Assembly (NCBI GenBank): GCA_903861145.1
Contig: CAIOTH010000106.1
Location: forward strand, 1-64,000
Direction of reading: 5' to 3'
Source: an uncultured Bacteroidota bacterium
Lineage (GTDB): Bacteria > Bacteroidota > Bacteroidia > Chitinophagales > LD1
DNA length: 64,000 nt
Position numbers and translations under genes: made by a program. Below are positions 46,693-57,508 of this stretch, in pieces (position 1 is the stretch's first letter; every line of letters starts with the position of its first letter). The notes under the pieces were generated by a model that searched no databases, was not told the DNA's origin, and saw nothing but the letters and a program-made list of their open reading frames with translations.

Positions 46693-47475
46693 ATGGATTT
46701 GAATTTTAAAGAATTTGGCACCGGTTTCCCAATCATCATTTTGCATGGTTTATTGGGCTCGCTTGATAACTGGCAAACTATAGCTAAGCGATTGGCTGAA
46801 CTGCCTGCAGCACATTTTAAAGCTTATATTATTGACCAGCGTAATCATGGTAAATCGCCGCACAGCGATGAGTTTAGCTATGATTTGTTGGCGGGTGATA
46901 TTCTTGATTTTTTCGAACAACATAACATTAGCAACGCGCACATTATTGGCCACTCTATGGGTGGAAAGGCCGCTATGAAGTTTGCGCTTGAGCACGGCAA
47001 TAGGGTTGAAAAATTGATTGTAGTTGATATTTCCCCATCGGTTGCCGAGGATCATCATACCTATATTTTTGAAGCACTGAAATCTGCTAATGTTGCCAAC
47101 GTTAGCAGGAGAGAAGATGTCGAGGCCGTGCTAAAGCAAAAGCTAGGCGATGACAAAACAACTATCCAATTTTTAATGAAGGGGTTGCAACGCGATGGGG
47201 CTGAAAAGAACCTTGAATGGAAATTTAACCTCGAGGCTCTTTGGAATCATTATGAAGAAATTAGGGATGGCATTACCGCTGCAAAGCCATTTACCGGGCC
47301 AACATTATTTATTAAAGGCTCAAAATCCGATTATATCAATGCCGGTAATTATCCGGAGATAGCTGAGTTGTTTCCGAACAATGAAATTGTGGAAATTGCC
47401 GGTGCCGGTCATTGGGTGCAGGCAGAAAAGCCCGATGAATTTTTAGGCGCAGCAATGAGCTTTTTGCTTGAATAA
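46693..47475 (+). CDS. Alpha/beta fold hydrolase
   Basis: IILHGLLGSLDNWQTIAKRLAE; nucleophile elbow GHSMGG; C-term GAGHWVQAEKPDEF. Confidence 0.92.
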   Translation: MDLNFKEFGTGFPIIILHGLLGSLDNWQTIAKRLAELPAAHFKAYIIDQRNHGKSPHSDEFSYDLLAGDILDFFEQHNISNAHIIGHSMGGKAAMKFALEHGNRVEKLIVVDISPSVAEDHHTYIFEALKSANVANVSRREDVEAVLKQKLGDDKTTIQFLMKGLQRDGAEKNLEWKFNLEALWNHYEEIRDGITAAKPFTGPTLFIKGSKSDYINAGNYPEIAELFPNNEIVEIAGAGHWVQAEKPDEFLGAAMSFLLE

Positions 47476-47542
47476 GATGTTCTTATTTGCTATGTCTCTT
47501 TAATCGCACAAATTTTTACATTTGCCACTCAAAATATAAAAA

Positions 47543-48604
47543 ATGAAGATAGACGATATTGTAACCCTGCTAGGCGATGAAAAGGCCAATTACCTGCTAA
47601 ATCATACCTCAAACACTATATCTAAAGATCAATTACACTTACCAAAAGGTAGTTTTATTGACGATATTTGGAAAGATTCTAACCGCAGTATCAATGTATT
47701 GCGCAACCTTTCTGCCATTGCAAACCATGGCCGATTAGGTGGAACAGGTTATGTTTCCATTCTCCCGGTAGACCAGGGTATTGAGCATAGTGCAGGGGCT
47801 TCTTTTGCGCCTAATGTGCCGATGTTTGATGCTGATAACATCGTAAATCTGGCCATTGAGGGTGGATGTAATGCGGTAGCTTCAACTTACGGCGTGTTGG
47901 GCATTGTTGCCCGTAAATACGCGCATAGAATTCCGTTTATTGTAAAAATCAACCATAACGAGTTCTTAAGCTACCCAAATAGCTACGACCAAATCATGTT
48001 CGGCACCATTAAAGATGCATGGAATATGGGGGCAGCGGCTGTTGGTGCTACTATTTATTTCGGAAGTGAAGAATCAAAACGCCAGATTGTTGAAGTAGCC
48101 AAGGCTTTTGAATATGCACACGAGTTAGGTATGGCTACGGTATTGTGGTGCTACCTGCGCAACTCTGCATTTAAAAAGGATGGTGTTGATTATTCAGTAG
48201 CAGCAGATTTAACCGGCCAGGCAAATCATTTAGGTGTTACTATACAAGCCGATATCATTAAGCAAAAATTACCTGAAAACAACGGTGGGTATACTGCGCT
48301 TAACTTCGGCAAAACCGATAAACGCGTTTATTCGCAATTAACCACCGACCATCCTATCGACCTTTGCCGTTACCAAGTGGCTAATTGTTACATGGGCCGT
48401 GTAGGTTTAATTAACTCGGGCGGTGCATCATCAGGCGCAACTGATTTGGCTGATGCAGTAACAACTGCTATCATCAACAAACGCGCTGGTGGCATGGGTT
48501 TAATTTCGGGCCGTAAGGCTTTCCAGCGTCCTTTAAAAGAAGGTGTGGCCTTATTGAATGCCATACAGGATGTATACCTGAATAAAAAGGTTACTATTGC
48601 TTAA
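47543..48604 (+). CDS. fbaB: Class I fructose-bisphosphate aldolase
   Basis: [52 protein letters not shown]. Confidence 0.92.
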   Translation: MKIDDIVTLLGDEKANYLLNHTSNTISKDQLHLPKGSFIDDIWKDSNRSINVLRNLSAIANHGRLGGTGYVSILPVDQGIEHSAGASFAPNVPMFDADNIVNLAIEGGCNAVASTYGVLGIVARKYAHRIPFIVKINHNEFLSYPNSYDQIMFGTIKDAWNMGAAAVGATIYFGSEESKRQIVEVAKAFEYAHELGMATVLWCYLRNSAFKKDGVDYSVAADLTGQANHLGVTIQADIIKQKLPENNGGYTALNFGKTDKRVYSQLTTDHPIDLCRYQVANCYMGRVGLINSGGASSGATDLADAVTTAIINKRAGGMGLISGRKAFQRPLKEGVALLNAIQDVYLNKKVTIA

Positions 48605-48647
48605 TAAGCTTTGGGCCTGATTTTTTGCCCTAAGCAAAAACAATAAA

Positions 48648-49505
48648 ATGGAAGAAAAAATTCCATGGTGGAAACGGTTTCGTAAGGGAGTTCAGACTAC
48701 AACTGAAGAGAAGAAAGAAACGCCCGAAGGAGTTTGGCATAAATGCCAGAACTGTAAAAGCACCATGCTTGTAACCAAGCTGAAGGAGAACCTGCACGTT
48801 TGTCCTGAATGTAACTATCACGAGCGCATTGATGCTGAAGAATACTTCAACATTATTTTTGAAGAGCACAAATATGCCGAGCTTTTTGATGACCTGATAC
48901 CGGTTGACTTTTTGCATTTTACGGATTTGAAACCGTATGAGCGAAGAATTGAAGAGGCAATGGACTCAACCGGTTTAAAAGATGCAATGCGCGTTGCCGT
49001 GGGTGCCTGTGGCGAACATCGGTTATTGGTAGCTGCAATGGACTTTAGTTTTATTGCAGGCTCATTAGGCTCGGTAATGGGGGAGAAGATTTCACGTTCA
49101 ATAGATTATTGCCTTGAGCATAAAGTGCCCTTGATTATAATTTCGAAATCGGGCGGGGCACGTATGATGGAGTCGGCATTTTCATTAATGCAGATGGCAA
49201 AAACATCGGCTAAATTAAATCTGCTCGTCGATGCTAAAATTCCTTTTATCAGTTTAATGACCAACCCAACTACCGGTGGTGTTACTGCATCGTTTGCCAT
49301 GTTAGGCGATTTTAATATTGCTGAACCCGGTGCCTTGATTGGCTTTGCCGGCCCGCGTGTAATTGAGGAGACCATTAAGAAAAAGCTGCCCGAAGGTTTT
49401 CAAACTTCGGAGTTTCAATTAGAGAACGGATTTCTTGACTTTATAGTTGACCGCAAACAATTGAGAGATAAATTGCAGGTGCTTTTGGCGTTGGTAGAGA
49501 ACTAA
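48648..49505 (+). CDS. accD: Acetyl-CoA carboxylase carboxyltransferase subunit beta
   Basis: Zinc ribbon CQNCKSTM..CPECNYHERI; ISKSGGARMMESAFSLMQMAKTSAK; GALIGFAGPRVIEETI. Confidence 0.96.
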   Translation: MEEKIPWWKRFRKGVQTTTEEKKETPEGVWHKCQNCKSTMLVTKLKENLHVCPECNYHERIDAEEYFNIIFEEHKYAELFDDLIPVDFLHFTDLKPYERRIEEAMDSTGLKDAMRVAVGACGEHRLLVAAMDFSFIAGSLGSVMGEKISRSIDYCLEHKVPLIIISKSGGARMMESAFSLMQMAKTSAKLNLLVDAKIPFISLMTNPTTGGVTASFAMLGDFNIAEPGALIGFAGPRVIEETIKKKLPEGFQTSEFQLENGFLDFIVDRKQLRDKLQVLLALVEN

Positions 49506-49577
49506 GGGTGATACCCCCCCTGGAACATAATTTATTGATAATCAATATTTTGTATTTTAAAATGATACCCCCCCTGT
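49506..49577. repeat. REP/BIME-like element, tandem form (site 2)
   Basis: gtgatacccccc-ctggaacataatttattgataatcaatattttgtattttaaaatgataccccccctgt. Confidence 0.7.
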
Positions 49578-49674
49578 CATTTAAACGCAAAACCTTTAGT
49601 TTAAACTTTTCAGATTCGGTTTGGCTTTAATAGTTTTCTAATAGGTGAGCTAAAGCAGGCGGCAATATAGACTA

Positions 49675-50619
49675 ATGAAACGTTTACTATTTACTTTCGT
49701 AGCCATAGTTATTGTGCTTGGTTTGCTTGAGGTGACCTCTCGGCTGATTTTGAACCAGGTTTACAACCGTAAATTCGACTCATCTCTAATAGTTGACAAT
49801 AAGTATTTTACTTCCTCCGGCCTTAAAGAAAATGCTACCGGTTATGTTTGGGGTAAGCTATTTCATACAGATGAATTTGGTTGCAGAAAAAGCCCGGTGA
49901 CTTATGCTCCTAAAAAGAAGAAATGGCTTTTTATTGGTGACTCCGTAACGGAGGGGGTAGGAGTGGAGGATTCATCAACATTTGCGGCATTGGTGGCTAA
50001 GCATGTTGATTCCATGAATATCATGAATTACTCACTTATTGGTTATGGCGATGGTGATTATTTAAATGTAATGAAAACTCTGTTGGCCGCGCCCGATACC
50101 ACAGTTAACAGGGTTACTATTTTTTTCTGCCTTAACGATGTTTATGGCATGCCCAAATCAACACTGCCACCGGTAATTTCCCGGCAGAATATACTAGGCA
50201 GGATTAACGGTTTGTTGCAGGATAGATATGCGACTTATAAATTAATAAAGTTGCTTGTTTACCAGAATACTGACCGGTATTTTAGGTTTGACGCCCACTT
50301 ATATAGCGCCGATGGTTTGTTTTTCAAGCGTTCGATGATTTATTTAATGCAGTGCAGTGATGTTTGTAACATAAGAGGTGTAAAAATGGATGTGGTGATG
50401 CTGCCTTATCGTTCACAGTTAAATAACCCCGATAATGGGGTTCATAATCCGCAAAACATGGTTAAGGAGTTTTGCTTAAAGAATGGAATTTCCTTTTATG
50501 ACCCAATTGACTTTTGCTCAAAAGACAACAATCCTCAAAAATTATACCTTTTAGCCGATGAAATTCACTTTTCGGAGGAGGGGCATAAAACGATTGCGCG
50601 CTATATTCTTTCGCATTAG
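49675..50619 (+). CDS. SGNH/GDSL hydrolase family protein
   Basis: WLFIGDSVTEGVGVEDSSTFAALV; C-term LADEIHFSEEGHKTIARYI. Confidence 0.85.
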   Translation: MKRLLFTFVAIVIVLGLLEVTSRLILNQVYNRKFDSSLIVDNKYFTSSGLKENATGYVWGKLFHTDEFGCRKSPVTYAPKKKKWLFIGDSVTEGVGVEDSSTFAALVAKHVDSMNIMNYSLIGYGDGDYLNVMKTLLAAPDTTVNRVTIFFCLNDVYGMPKSTLPPVISRQNILGRINGLLQDRYATYKLIKLLVYQNTDRYFRFDAHLYSADGLFFKRSMIYLMQCSDVCNIRGVKMDVVMLPYRSQLNNPDNGVHNPQNMVKEFCLKNGISFYDPIDFCSKDNNPQKLYLLADEIHFSEEGHKTIARYILSH

Positions 50620-50652
50620 CAGTTATATTTGCTACTCAGGAAAAACAAGATT

Positions 50653-51639
50653 ATGACTGAAATTAGAAACGACTGGACACTTGATGAAATAAAGGCGATT
50701 TACAACCAACCGGTACTTGAATTGATTTTTAAGGCGGCTACCATTCATAAAAAATACCAGGCCACAGGCGAGGTGCAGGTGTGCACATTGCTTTCGGTTA
50801 AAACAGGCGGGTGTTCGGAAGATTGCGCTTATTGCCCTCAGGCGGCACGTTATAGTACTGGTGTTGATGCGCACAAATTGATGACCTACGAACAGGTAGT
50901 TGATAAAGCGCTTGATGCAAAAAATGGCGGCTCAACCCGCTTTTGTATGGGTGCTGCATGGCGCAACGTGCGCGATAACTCGGACTTTGATAAGGTGATA
51001 GATATGGTGAAGGGCGTTAACGCCCTTGGTCTTGAAGTTTGCTGCACCTTGGGTATGTTGACAGAGGATCAGGCTGCACGCTTAAAAGAAGCTGGTTTGT
51101 ATGCTTACAACCACAACCTCGATACATCAGAAGAGAAATACGATGATATTATTACCACCCGCACTTATAATGACAGGTTGGAGACATTGAACAACGTTGA
51201 AAAAGCAGGGTTAAGTGTTTGCTGTGGTGGTATCATTGGCATGGGCGAAACTGACGACGACCGGATAAAATTGTTGCATACGCTGGCTACACGGCCACTG
51301 CATCCTGAGTCCGTGCCTGTTAATGCCCTGGTATCAGTAAAAGGAACACCACTTGAAGGACGTGAGCGCGTTAAGGTTTGGGAAATGGTGCGCATGATTG
51401 CCACAGCGCGCATTTTAATGCCTAAGGCTATGGTAAGGCTATCGGCAGGAAGAAATGAAATGAGTTATGAGCAGCAAGCACTTTGCTTTTTGGCCGGTGC
51501 AAACTCCATATTTACCGGTGAGAAGTTGTTGACTACTCCAAACCCTGATTTTGATGCTGACCGCGAGATGTTTGAACTGCTTGGCCTTAAACCGCGCGAG
51601 TCTTTCAAGGTTGAAAAGCAAGAGGCGGTTGCTAACTAA
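50653..51639 (+). CDS. bioB: Biotin synthase
   Basis: Radical [27 protein letters not shown]. Confidence 0.97.
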   Translation: MTEIRNDWTLDEIKAIYNQPVLELIFKAATIHKKYQATGEVQVCTLLSVKTGGCSEDCAYCPQAARYSTGVDAHKLMTYEQVVDKALDAKNGGSTRFCMGAAWRNVRDNSDFDKVIDMVKGVNALGLEVCCTLGMLTEDQAARLKEAGLYAYNHNLDTSEEKYDDIITTRTYNDRLETLNNVEKAGLSVCCGGIIGMGETDDDRIKLLHTLATRPLHPESVPVNALVSVKGTPLEGRERVKVWEMVRMIATARILMPKAMVRLSAGRNEMSYEQQALCFLAGANSIFTGEKLLTTPNPDFDADREMFELLGLKPRESFKVEKQEAVAN

Positions 51640-51665
51640 ACGCTGTGGCTAACCAGCTGCGGTAA

Positions 51666-52802
51666 ATGCTAATGAGCACTTCTATACAACAATACATTGC
51701 GGATAAACTTGAACAACGAAAGCAGGAGAATAACTTTCGTTCCCTCAAAATAATTACCGGCCTTACTGATTTTTACTCGAATGACTACCTGGGCTTTGCG
51801 CGCGATGAGGAATTGAAACGGCGGGTTGAAGCCGAAGTTAAATCTGCAGGAGAGTATTTGCTGGGCAGTACCGGTTCAAGATTACTTTCCGGTAACAGCG
51901 AATATGCTGAATCGGTTGAGCGCTTTTTAGCAGAATTTTATGGGGCGGAATCGGCCCTGATATTCAATTCGGGCTTTGATGCCAATTATGGCTTGCTTTC
52001 AACATTGCCTTACCGGGGAGATACCATTATTTATGACGAACTGGTGCATGCATCTATCCATGATGGAATTCGCAATAGTCGCGCTGGCTCAATTGGTTTT
52101 GGCCACAACAACGTAAGTGATTTAGAAAGTAAATTGATGGCTGCTACCGGCTTAAAATATGTGGTGGTTGAGTCGGTTTACTCGATGGATGGTGATTTTG
52201 CCCCCTTAGAAGCTATTGCGGCATTATGCCAAAAATATAAGGCAGGTTTAATTGTTGATGAGGCACATGCAGTAGGTATTTCGGGCGAGCATGGCAAAGG
52301 AGTGGTTTGCGATTTGAAGCTGGAAAATGAGTGTCTGGCACGAATCAATACATTTGGTAAGGCGGTTGGCGCACATGGCGCTGTAGTGCTTTGCAATGAC
52401 GATTTAAAGGTGTTTATGATTAATTACTGCCGCCCGTTTATTTATTCTACATCGCTGCCTTTTCATTCGCTGGCAACCATAAAATGTGCCCACCAATTTT
52501 TGTTAGAGGCTGATAACCGCAGAGCGGATTTATCGGCACTGATTGATGCTTTCCGGAATCAATTTAAAGGACAAACCAAATATGCTTTAACCGTAGGCAA
52601 TAGCCCAATTCAGTCGTTAATTGTGGTGGGTAATGAACGGGTTAAGCAAATAGCCCAGCAAATACAGCACGCAGGTTTTGATGTAAGGGCGATACTTTAC
52701 CCCACCGTAGCGCGCGGAAAAGAAAGAATACGAATTTGCATACATAGTTTTAATTCGAAGCAGGAAGTGATTAAACTTGCTGAAGTAATTAACTCATTGT
52801 AA
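51666..52802 (+). CDS. bioF: 8-amino-7-oxononanoate synthase
   Basis: FYSNDYLGFARDEELKRR..GSTGSRLLSGNSEYAESVERFLAEFYGAESALIFNSGFDANYGLLS. Confidence 0.93.
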   Translation: MLMSTSIQQYIADKLEQRKQENNFRSLKIITGLTDFYSNDYLGFARDEELKRRVEAEVKSAGEYLLGSTGSRLLSGNSEYAESVERFLAEFYGAESALIFNSGFDANYGLLSTLPYRGDTIIYDELVHASIHDGIRNSRAGSIGFGHNNVSDLESKLMAATGLKYVVVESVYSMDGDFAPLEAIAALCQKYKAGLIVDEAHAVGISGEHGKGVVCDLKLENECLARINTFGKAVGAHGAVVLCNDDLKVFMINYCRPFIYSTSLPFHSLATIKCAHQFLLEADNRRADLSALIDAFRNQFKGQTKYALTVGNSPIQSLIVVGNERVKQIAQQIQHAGFDVRAILYPTVARGKERIRICIHSFNSKQEVIKLAEVINSL

Positions 52803-53446
52803 TGCAGCAACTGCCCAAAAGTATTTTTGTAACCGGTATTGGTACCGGGGTAGGCAAAACCGTTGTCTCATCGGTATTGGTTGAAACCTTGCAGGCCGAT
52901 TACTGGAAGCCCATACAGTGCGGTAATTTGGAGCACAGCGATTCAGTGGTTGTGCAATCTTTAATTACAAATGTTGTAACCACTATCCATCCCGAAACTT
53001 ATCGGCTTAAAACGGCGTCATCTCCACATTACGCCGCAAAAATTGAAGGTGTAGAAATTGATATTGAAAAATGCACCGCTCCGCTAGCCGAAGGCCATTT
53101 GATTATAGAAGGAGCAGGTGGCTTGATGGTTCCGCTTAACGGCCATGAGTGTGTGGTTGATTTAATAAGCGCTTTGGAAGTCCCGGTAGTACTTGTTTGC
53201 CGTAATTATTTGGGTAGCATTAACCACACATTACTTAGCATTGAGTTATTGAGGCAAGAGGGAATAAAATTGTTGGGTTTGATCTATAGCGGCGATAACT
53301 TTTTAGATAACGAAGAGGTTATAGAGCAATTTAGCCAGGTTAGAATGCTTGGCAGAATTGATGAGTCAAAAATCATTGACAAGGATTTTGTACATCAACA
53401 GGCTACCTATTTACGAATGTCGCTTTCAAAATATTATTTGCTTTGA
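52802..53446 (+). CDS. bioD: Dethiobiotin synthase
   Basis: FVTGIGTGVGKTVVSSVLVETLQADYWKPIQCG; EGAGGLMVPLN. Confidence 0.95.
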   Translation: MQQLPKSIFVTGIGTGVGKTVVSSVLVETLQADYWKPIQCGNLEHSDSVVVQSLITNVVTTIHPETYRLKTASSPHYAAKIEGVEIDIEKCTAPLAEGHLIIEGAGGLMVPLNGHECVVDLISALEVPVVLVCRNYLGSINHTLLSIELLRQEGIKLLGLIYSGDNFLDNEEVIEQFSQVRMLGRIDESKIIDKDFVHQQATYLRMSLSKYYLL

Positions 53447-54726
53447 GTTCTTCACTACAAAACCGCGACCGTGATTTTATATGGCACCCTTACACGCAAA
53501 TGAAGGACGCTTTGCCATTTGTGCCCATGGTGAGGGGCGAAGGAAGTTATTTGTACGATGAAGCCGGTAATCAGTACATAGACGCAGTTTCGAGCTGGTG
53601 GACGAATATACACGGCCACGCGGATCCTGATATAGCAGCTGCCATATACGCGCAAGCTCAAAAATTAGAGCAGGTTATTTTTGCCGGCTTTACGCACCAA
53701 CCTGCAATTGAACTAGCAGAGAAACTTTTGAAGCGAATTCCTTTCCACAACAAAGTTTTCTATTCAGATAATGGTTCAACTGCGGTAGAGGTTGCTATTA
53801 AAATGGCTTTGCAATTTTATTGGAATAAAGGCGAGGAGCGAAGCAAGGTTATTGCATTTAAAGATGCCTACCATGGCGATACATTTGGTGCAATGAGCGT
53901 TAGCGCACGGGGTGTTTTTACCGCACCCTTTCAAAATTTGTTGTTTGATGTAGAGTTTATTCCAACACCAACACCCGGTAACGAACAATTGGCTATTGAT
54001 GAGTTGAAGGCACTTATTGAACGCTACGGCAAATCAAGCATAGCCGGGTTTATTTTTGAACCGTTGGTGCTGGGCTCGGGAGGCATGCTAATGTATTCCG
54101 AAAAGGTACTGGATGAAATGATTGGCATTTGTAAGGCCCACAGTATTATTACCATAGCCGATGAGGTGATGACTGGTTTTGGCCGCACCGGGAAATTTCT
54201 GGCTACAGATTATTGCCAGAATAAACCGGATATAATTTGTTTGTCGAAAGGAATTACCGGTGGATTTTTGCCTTTTGCAGCAACTACATGCACCGCTGGG
54301 ATTTATGAAGCCTTTCTTTCGAACGACAAGGCCAAAATGTTTTTTCACGGTCATAGTTACACCGCTAACCCTCTGGGTTGTGCTGCGGGTATCGCCAGTC
54401 TAACTTTGTTTGAATCTGATAATACTTTTGATAAGATTACCCAAATAGATCAATGGCATAGCAAGTTTGAATCTGAAATTAGAGAGAATGCTTTTGTAAG
54501 CGATGTTCGCCATCGGGGGACAATTCTAGCAATAGAATTAAAAACAGATGATGGCGGTTACCTCAACAATATCCGCGATAGGGCTTACCTGTTTTTTATG
54601 GACAGAAAAGTGATACTGCGACCCTTGGGGCATATTATTTACATATTGCCGCCATACTGTATCTCAGAGGCTGATATGCAAAAAGTATATTCGGTAATCA
54701 GAGATTTTCTCGCCAGTTTACCGTGA
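53443..54726 (+). CDS. bioA: Adenosylmethionine-8-amino-7-oxononanoate transaminase
   Basis: DRDFIWHPYTQMKDALPFVPMVRGEGSYLYDEAGNQYIDAVSSWWTNIHGHADPDIAAAI; TTG start overlapping the bioD stop. Confidence 0.95.
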   Translation: MSSSLQNRDRDFIWHPYTQMKDALPFVPMVRGEGSYLYDEAGNQYIDAVSSWWTNIHGHADPDIAAAIYAQAQKLEQVIFAGFTHQPAIELAEKLLKRIPFHNKVFYSDNGSTAVEVAIKMALQFYWNKGEERSKVIAFKDAYHGDTFGAMSVSARGVFTAPFQNLLFDVEFIPTPTPGNEQLAIDELKALIERYGKSSIAGFIFEPLVLGSGGMLMYSEKVLDEMIGICKAHSIITIADEVMTGFGRTGKFLATDYCQNKPDIICLSKGITGGFLPFAATTCTAGIYEAFLSNDKAKMFFHGHSYTANPLGCAAGIASLTLFESDNTFDKITQIDQWHSKFESEIRENAFVSDVRHRGTILAIELKTDDGGYLNNIRDRAYLFFMDRKVILRPLGHIIYILPPYCISEADMQKVYSVIRDFLASLP

Positions 54727-54880
54727 GTTATCATCTACGATAATAAACTTTCAGCTTAAGCGTTTCGTTGGTTCGGGTGTTAAAGTGCTTTAAAAGCCCT
54801 TGGGCTTAAACGAATTATTCATTTATTTAACTGTGTTTCCTAAAGCTTTCTTCGGTATAAATGTTGGTTATATTCGCGGC

Positions 54881-55603
54881 ATGAAGTTCGCCAGAACTGC
54901 AATTTTGCTTGCATTTGTGTTTTCATATTGCTCATCTTTTTCCCAGTCGAACCCTGTGAGGCTAAAGATATCGGTGTTCGATAATTATTCTAAACGGGCA
55001 CTTGCCGGGGTTAATTTTATCGACCCTAAAATAAGTGCCACTTTTGCCAGCGACGCCAGTGGATACGCCGAACGTACTGTTAACTGGCACGATACACTTT
55101 TTGTATTTTTCCCCGGTTATAAAACCATCCAGATTTCAGTTTCAGATTCTGCATATAAGAGTGAATATGCCTTGTTCATTTTCCTTAGTCCCTTTGCTAT
55201 CGGATTACATGATGTAATTATTAAAGCGCCAAAGACACTCGAGCAAATTGAAGAGGAGAGGAAGAAGCTAGGCATAACCCCGAAAGAATTGGAACGGCCA
55301 AAACTGGAGCCTTTTTCGAGCCCGATAAGTGCTTTGTATGAAGTTTTTAGCGCCCGTGCTAAAGAGCGTGAGAAATTAAAAGGCCAGATAGCGGAAGACG
55401 ACCGGCAGAAAGTGTTTAAAGAATTGTTGACTTACTACAATGAAAGGAAACTGATAGACCTTCCCGAAAGCCATTACAACGACTTTATTAAGTTTTGTAA
55501 CCTACCGGCGGATTATTTAAAGACCCATTCGGATTACGAGATTATGACCTCTGTTACCACTTACTACAAAAAATACATCAGGTTGAGTGGCCTGGAAAAG
55601 TAA
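54881..55603 (+). CDS. Secreted carboxypeptidase-regulatory-like hypothetical protein
   Basis: Signal MKFARTAILLAFVFSYCSSFSQS; beta-sandwich-like VRLKISVFDNYSKRALAGVNFIDPKISATFASDASGYAERTV. Confidence 0.7.
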   Translation: MKFARTAILLAFVFSYCSSFSQSNPVRLKISVFDNYSKRALAGVNFIDPKISATFASDASGYAERTVNWHDTLFVFFPGYKTIQISVSDSAYKSEYALFIFLSPFAIGLHDVIIKAPKTLEQIEEERKKLGITPKELERPKLEPFSSPISALYEVFSARAKEREKLKGQIAEDDRQKVFKELLTYYNERKLIDLPESHYNDFIKFCNLPADYLKTHSDYEIMTSVTTYYKKYIRLSGLEK

Positions 55604-55612
55604 AAGCACCCT

Positions 55613-56038
55613 TTACAAAAAGCTGTCTATGGCCAGTACGTAACTTTCTAAGCCAAAACCTGCAATAATGCCTTTACAAACTCCGCTGAGTAGTGAGTTA
55701 TGCCTGAATTCTTCGCGCGAATAGGGATTACTGATATGAACTTCTACCACAGGGGTTTTTATAGCAGCAATGGCATCACGCAGGGCTACGCTTGTATGGG
55801 TATAGCCGCCTGCATTAAATATAATACCATGGTAACTAAATCCAACCTCATGTATTTTGTTGATAAGCTCTCCCTCAACATTGCTTTGATATTGACTAAG
55901 CTGAACTTCGGCGCTATATACCTCTCTTATCTCTGCAAAAAAATCTTCAAAGCTAATGTTGCCGTATACATCTGGCTCACGCTTGCCAATCAAATTAAGA
56001 TTAGGGCCATTAATGATGATTATTTTCTTTGTGCTCAT
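55613..56038 (-). CDS. aroQ: Type II 3-dehydroquinate dehydratase
   Basis: IIINGPNLNLIGKREPDVYG; YHGIIFNAGGYTHTSVALRDAI; VEVHISNPYSREEFRHNS. Confidence 0.96.
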   Translation of the reverse strand: MSTKKIIIINGPNLNLIGKREPDVYGNISFEDFFAEIREVYSAEVQLSQYQSNVEGELINKIHEVGFSYHGIIFNAGGYTHTSVALRDAIAAIKTPVVEVHISNPYSREEFRHNSLLSGVCKGIIAGFGLESYVLAIDSFL

Positions 56039-56100
56039 ATTTTAGGATTAGATTCCAATTTCGAAACCAAAATTGTAGAATTTTAATTTAGCAATCGGTA

Positions 56101-57003
56101 ATGTCGTGGCAATCTTACATAAAAGGTTTTAAAAGCTATTTGCAGTTAGAGAAATCTCTGTCGGCTAATTCTATTGAAGCCTACCAGCACGATATTGGCA
56201 AATTGGTTAATTATATGGAAGCTGAAAAGCTTTTACTGAATGTTGACGAAGTTAAAATTGAACATCTTGAGGGTTTTGTAAAAGCTATCCACGAGTTGGG
56301 CTTTGATGCTCACTCGCAGGCGCGGATTATATCGGGCATACGGGCGTTTTATAAGTATTTAATGGTGGAGGATATTGTTTCAGTAAACCCTGCTGAGTTG
56401 CTTTCGGCCCCCAAGCTGGCCAGAAAGCTGCCCGATACGCTTTCGATAGAGGAAATAAATGCATTGCTTAACTCGATTGATTTAAGCACCCCCGAGGGTA
56501 CCCGCAACCGGGCCATGTTGGAGGTTTTGTATAGTTCGGGCTTGCGGGTTAGCGAGTTGGTTAATCTTAAAATATCGAGCCTGTTTTTGGATGTTGAGTT
56601 TATTAAGGTAATAGGTAAAGGCGATAAAGAGCGTTTGGTGCCCATAGGCTCGCAGGCTATTAAGCAAATAAGGATTTACCAGGATAATGTGCGGGTGCAT
56701 GTGCCCATACAAAAAGGAGAGGAGGATATGCTGTTTTTAAACCGCAGGGGCAAGCGCTTAACCCGCATGTATGTTTTTACTGTGATTAAGTCCTGTGCCG
56801 AAAAAATAGGCTTGCAAAAGGTAATATCGCCACACACATTCCGCCACTCGTTTGCTACGCACTTAATTGAGGGCGGTGCGGATTTACGTGCTGTGCAAGA
56901 AATGCTGGGCCACGCATCTATCACTACTACCGAAATTTATACGCATTTAGACCGCGATTATCTGCGCAGCACTATCATGCAGTTTCATCCTAGATATAAG
57001 TAA
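56101..57003 (+). CDS. xerD: Site-specific tyrosine recombinase XerD
   Basis: EVLYSSGLRVSELVNL; HTFRHSFATHLIEGGADLRAVQEMLGHASITTTEIYTHLDRDYLR. Confidence 0.92.
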   Translation: MSWQSYIKGFKSYLQLEKSLSANSIEAYQHDIGKLVNYMEAEKLLLNVDEVKIEHLEGFVKAIHELGFDAHSQARIISGIRAFYKYLMVEDIVSVNPAELLSAPKLARKLPDTLSIEEINALLNSIDLSTPEGTRNRAMLEVLYSSGLRVSELVNLKISSLFLDVEFIKVIGKGDKERLVPIGSQAIKQIRIYQDNVRVHVPIQKGEEDMLFLNRRGKRLTRMYVFTVIKSCAEKIGLQKVISPHTFRHSFATHLIEGGADLRAVQEMLGHASITTTEIYTHLDRDYLRSTIMQFHPRYK

Positions 57004-57013
57004 AGCGGCGGGA

Positions 57014-57364
57014 TTATTTAAGCAAGCGCTCAATCAAGTGTACCACCACCTTTTCAAACTGGCTGTGGTTGCCGGGAGTGTTTAGCAGGGCCTCTAAATC
57101 ATTTTTTACTTTGGCTTTGCTTTCGGGTGTAGAAAGGTAATGGCTTTTGTAGTCGTCAATAACCTCAATGGCTTCAGCATCCGAAATACTGTCAACCTTC
57201 TTCTTTATCTTTTCAATATCCTGTATGCCGGTTCTTGTTTTAATAAAGTCCAGCTCCTCACCGGTAAGTTCCTGGTTCATTTCGGCACCATAAACCATTA
57301 AAAAAGCCAGAAATTCGTTATAGCTCCAGTTATTATTAATTGTTGTTGCAGAGTCTTTAGGCAT
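57014..57364 (-). CDS. Helical hypothetical protein
   Basis: Intact ORF MPKDSATTINNNWSYNEFLAFLMVYGAEMNQELTGEELDFIKTRTG..; acidic, helical character. Confidence 0.55.
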   Translation of the reverse strand: MPKDSATTINNNWSYNEFLAFLMVYGAEMNQELTGEELDFIKTRTGIQDIEKIKKKVDSISDAEAIEVIDDYKSHYLSTPESKAKVKNDLEALLNTPGNHSQFEKVVVHLIERLLK

Positions 57365-57458
57365 ATGGTTGGGATTTTAAAGTGCCTTTACGCAATATTA
57401 AGTGCAAAATACAAATTATATGGCTTAGCCGGTTATTGTCGTAAAGATACCATAAACA

Positions 57459-57488
57459 AAAACAGCTACCTAAAGGTAGCTGTTTTGA
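57459..57488 (-). terminator. Terminator downstream of secG
   Basis: aacagctacc-taaa-ggtagctgtt 10-bp perfect stem; T tract (tttgtt) on the minus strand. Confidence 0.75.
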
Positions 57489-57508
57489 TATAAGCTTATA
57501 TACCGGGA

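Noticed and set aside
46187-46697. Target-site duplication around the GxxExxY element
   Set aside because: 'taaatg' occurs on both sides, but the flanks are AT-rich and the boundary is not precise enough to call it.
56101-57003. Integrase of a mobile element or integron
   Set aside because: Sequence and context (beside aroQ and other housekeeping genes) fit chromosomal XerD; no att sites or cargo seen.
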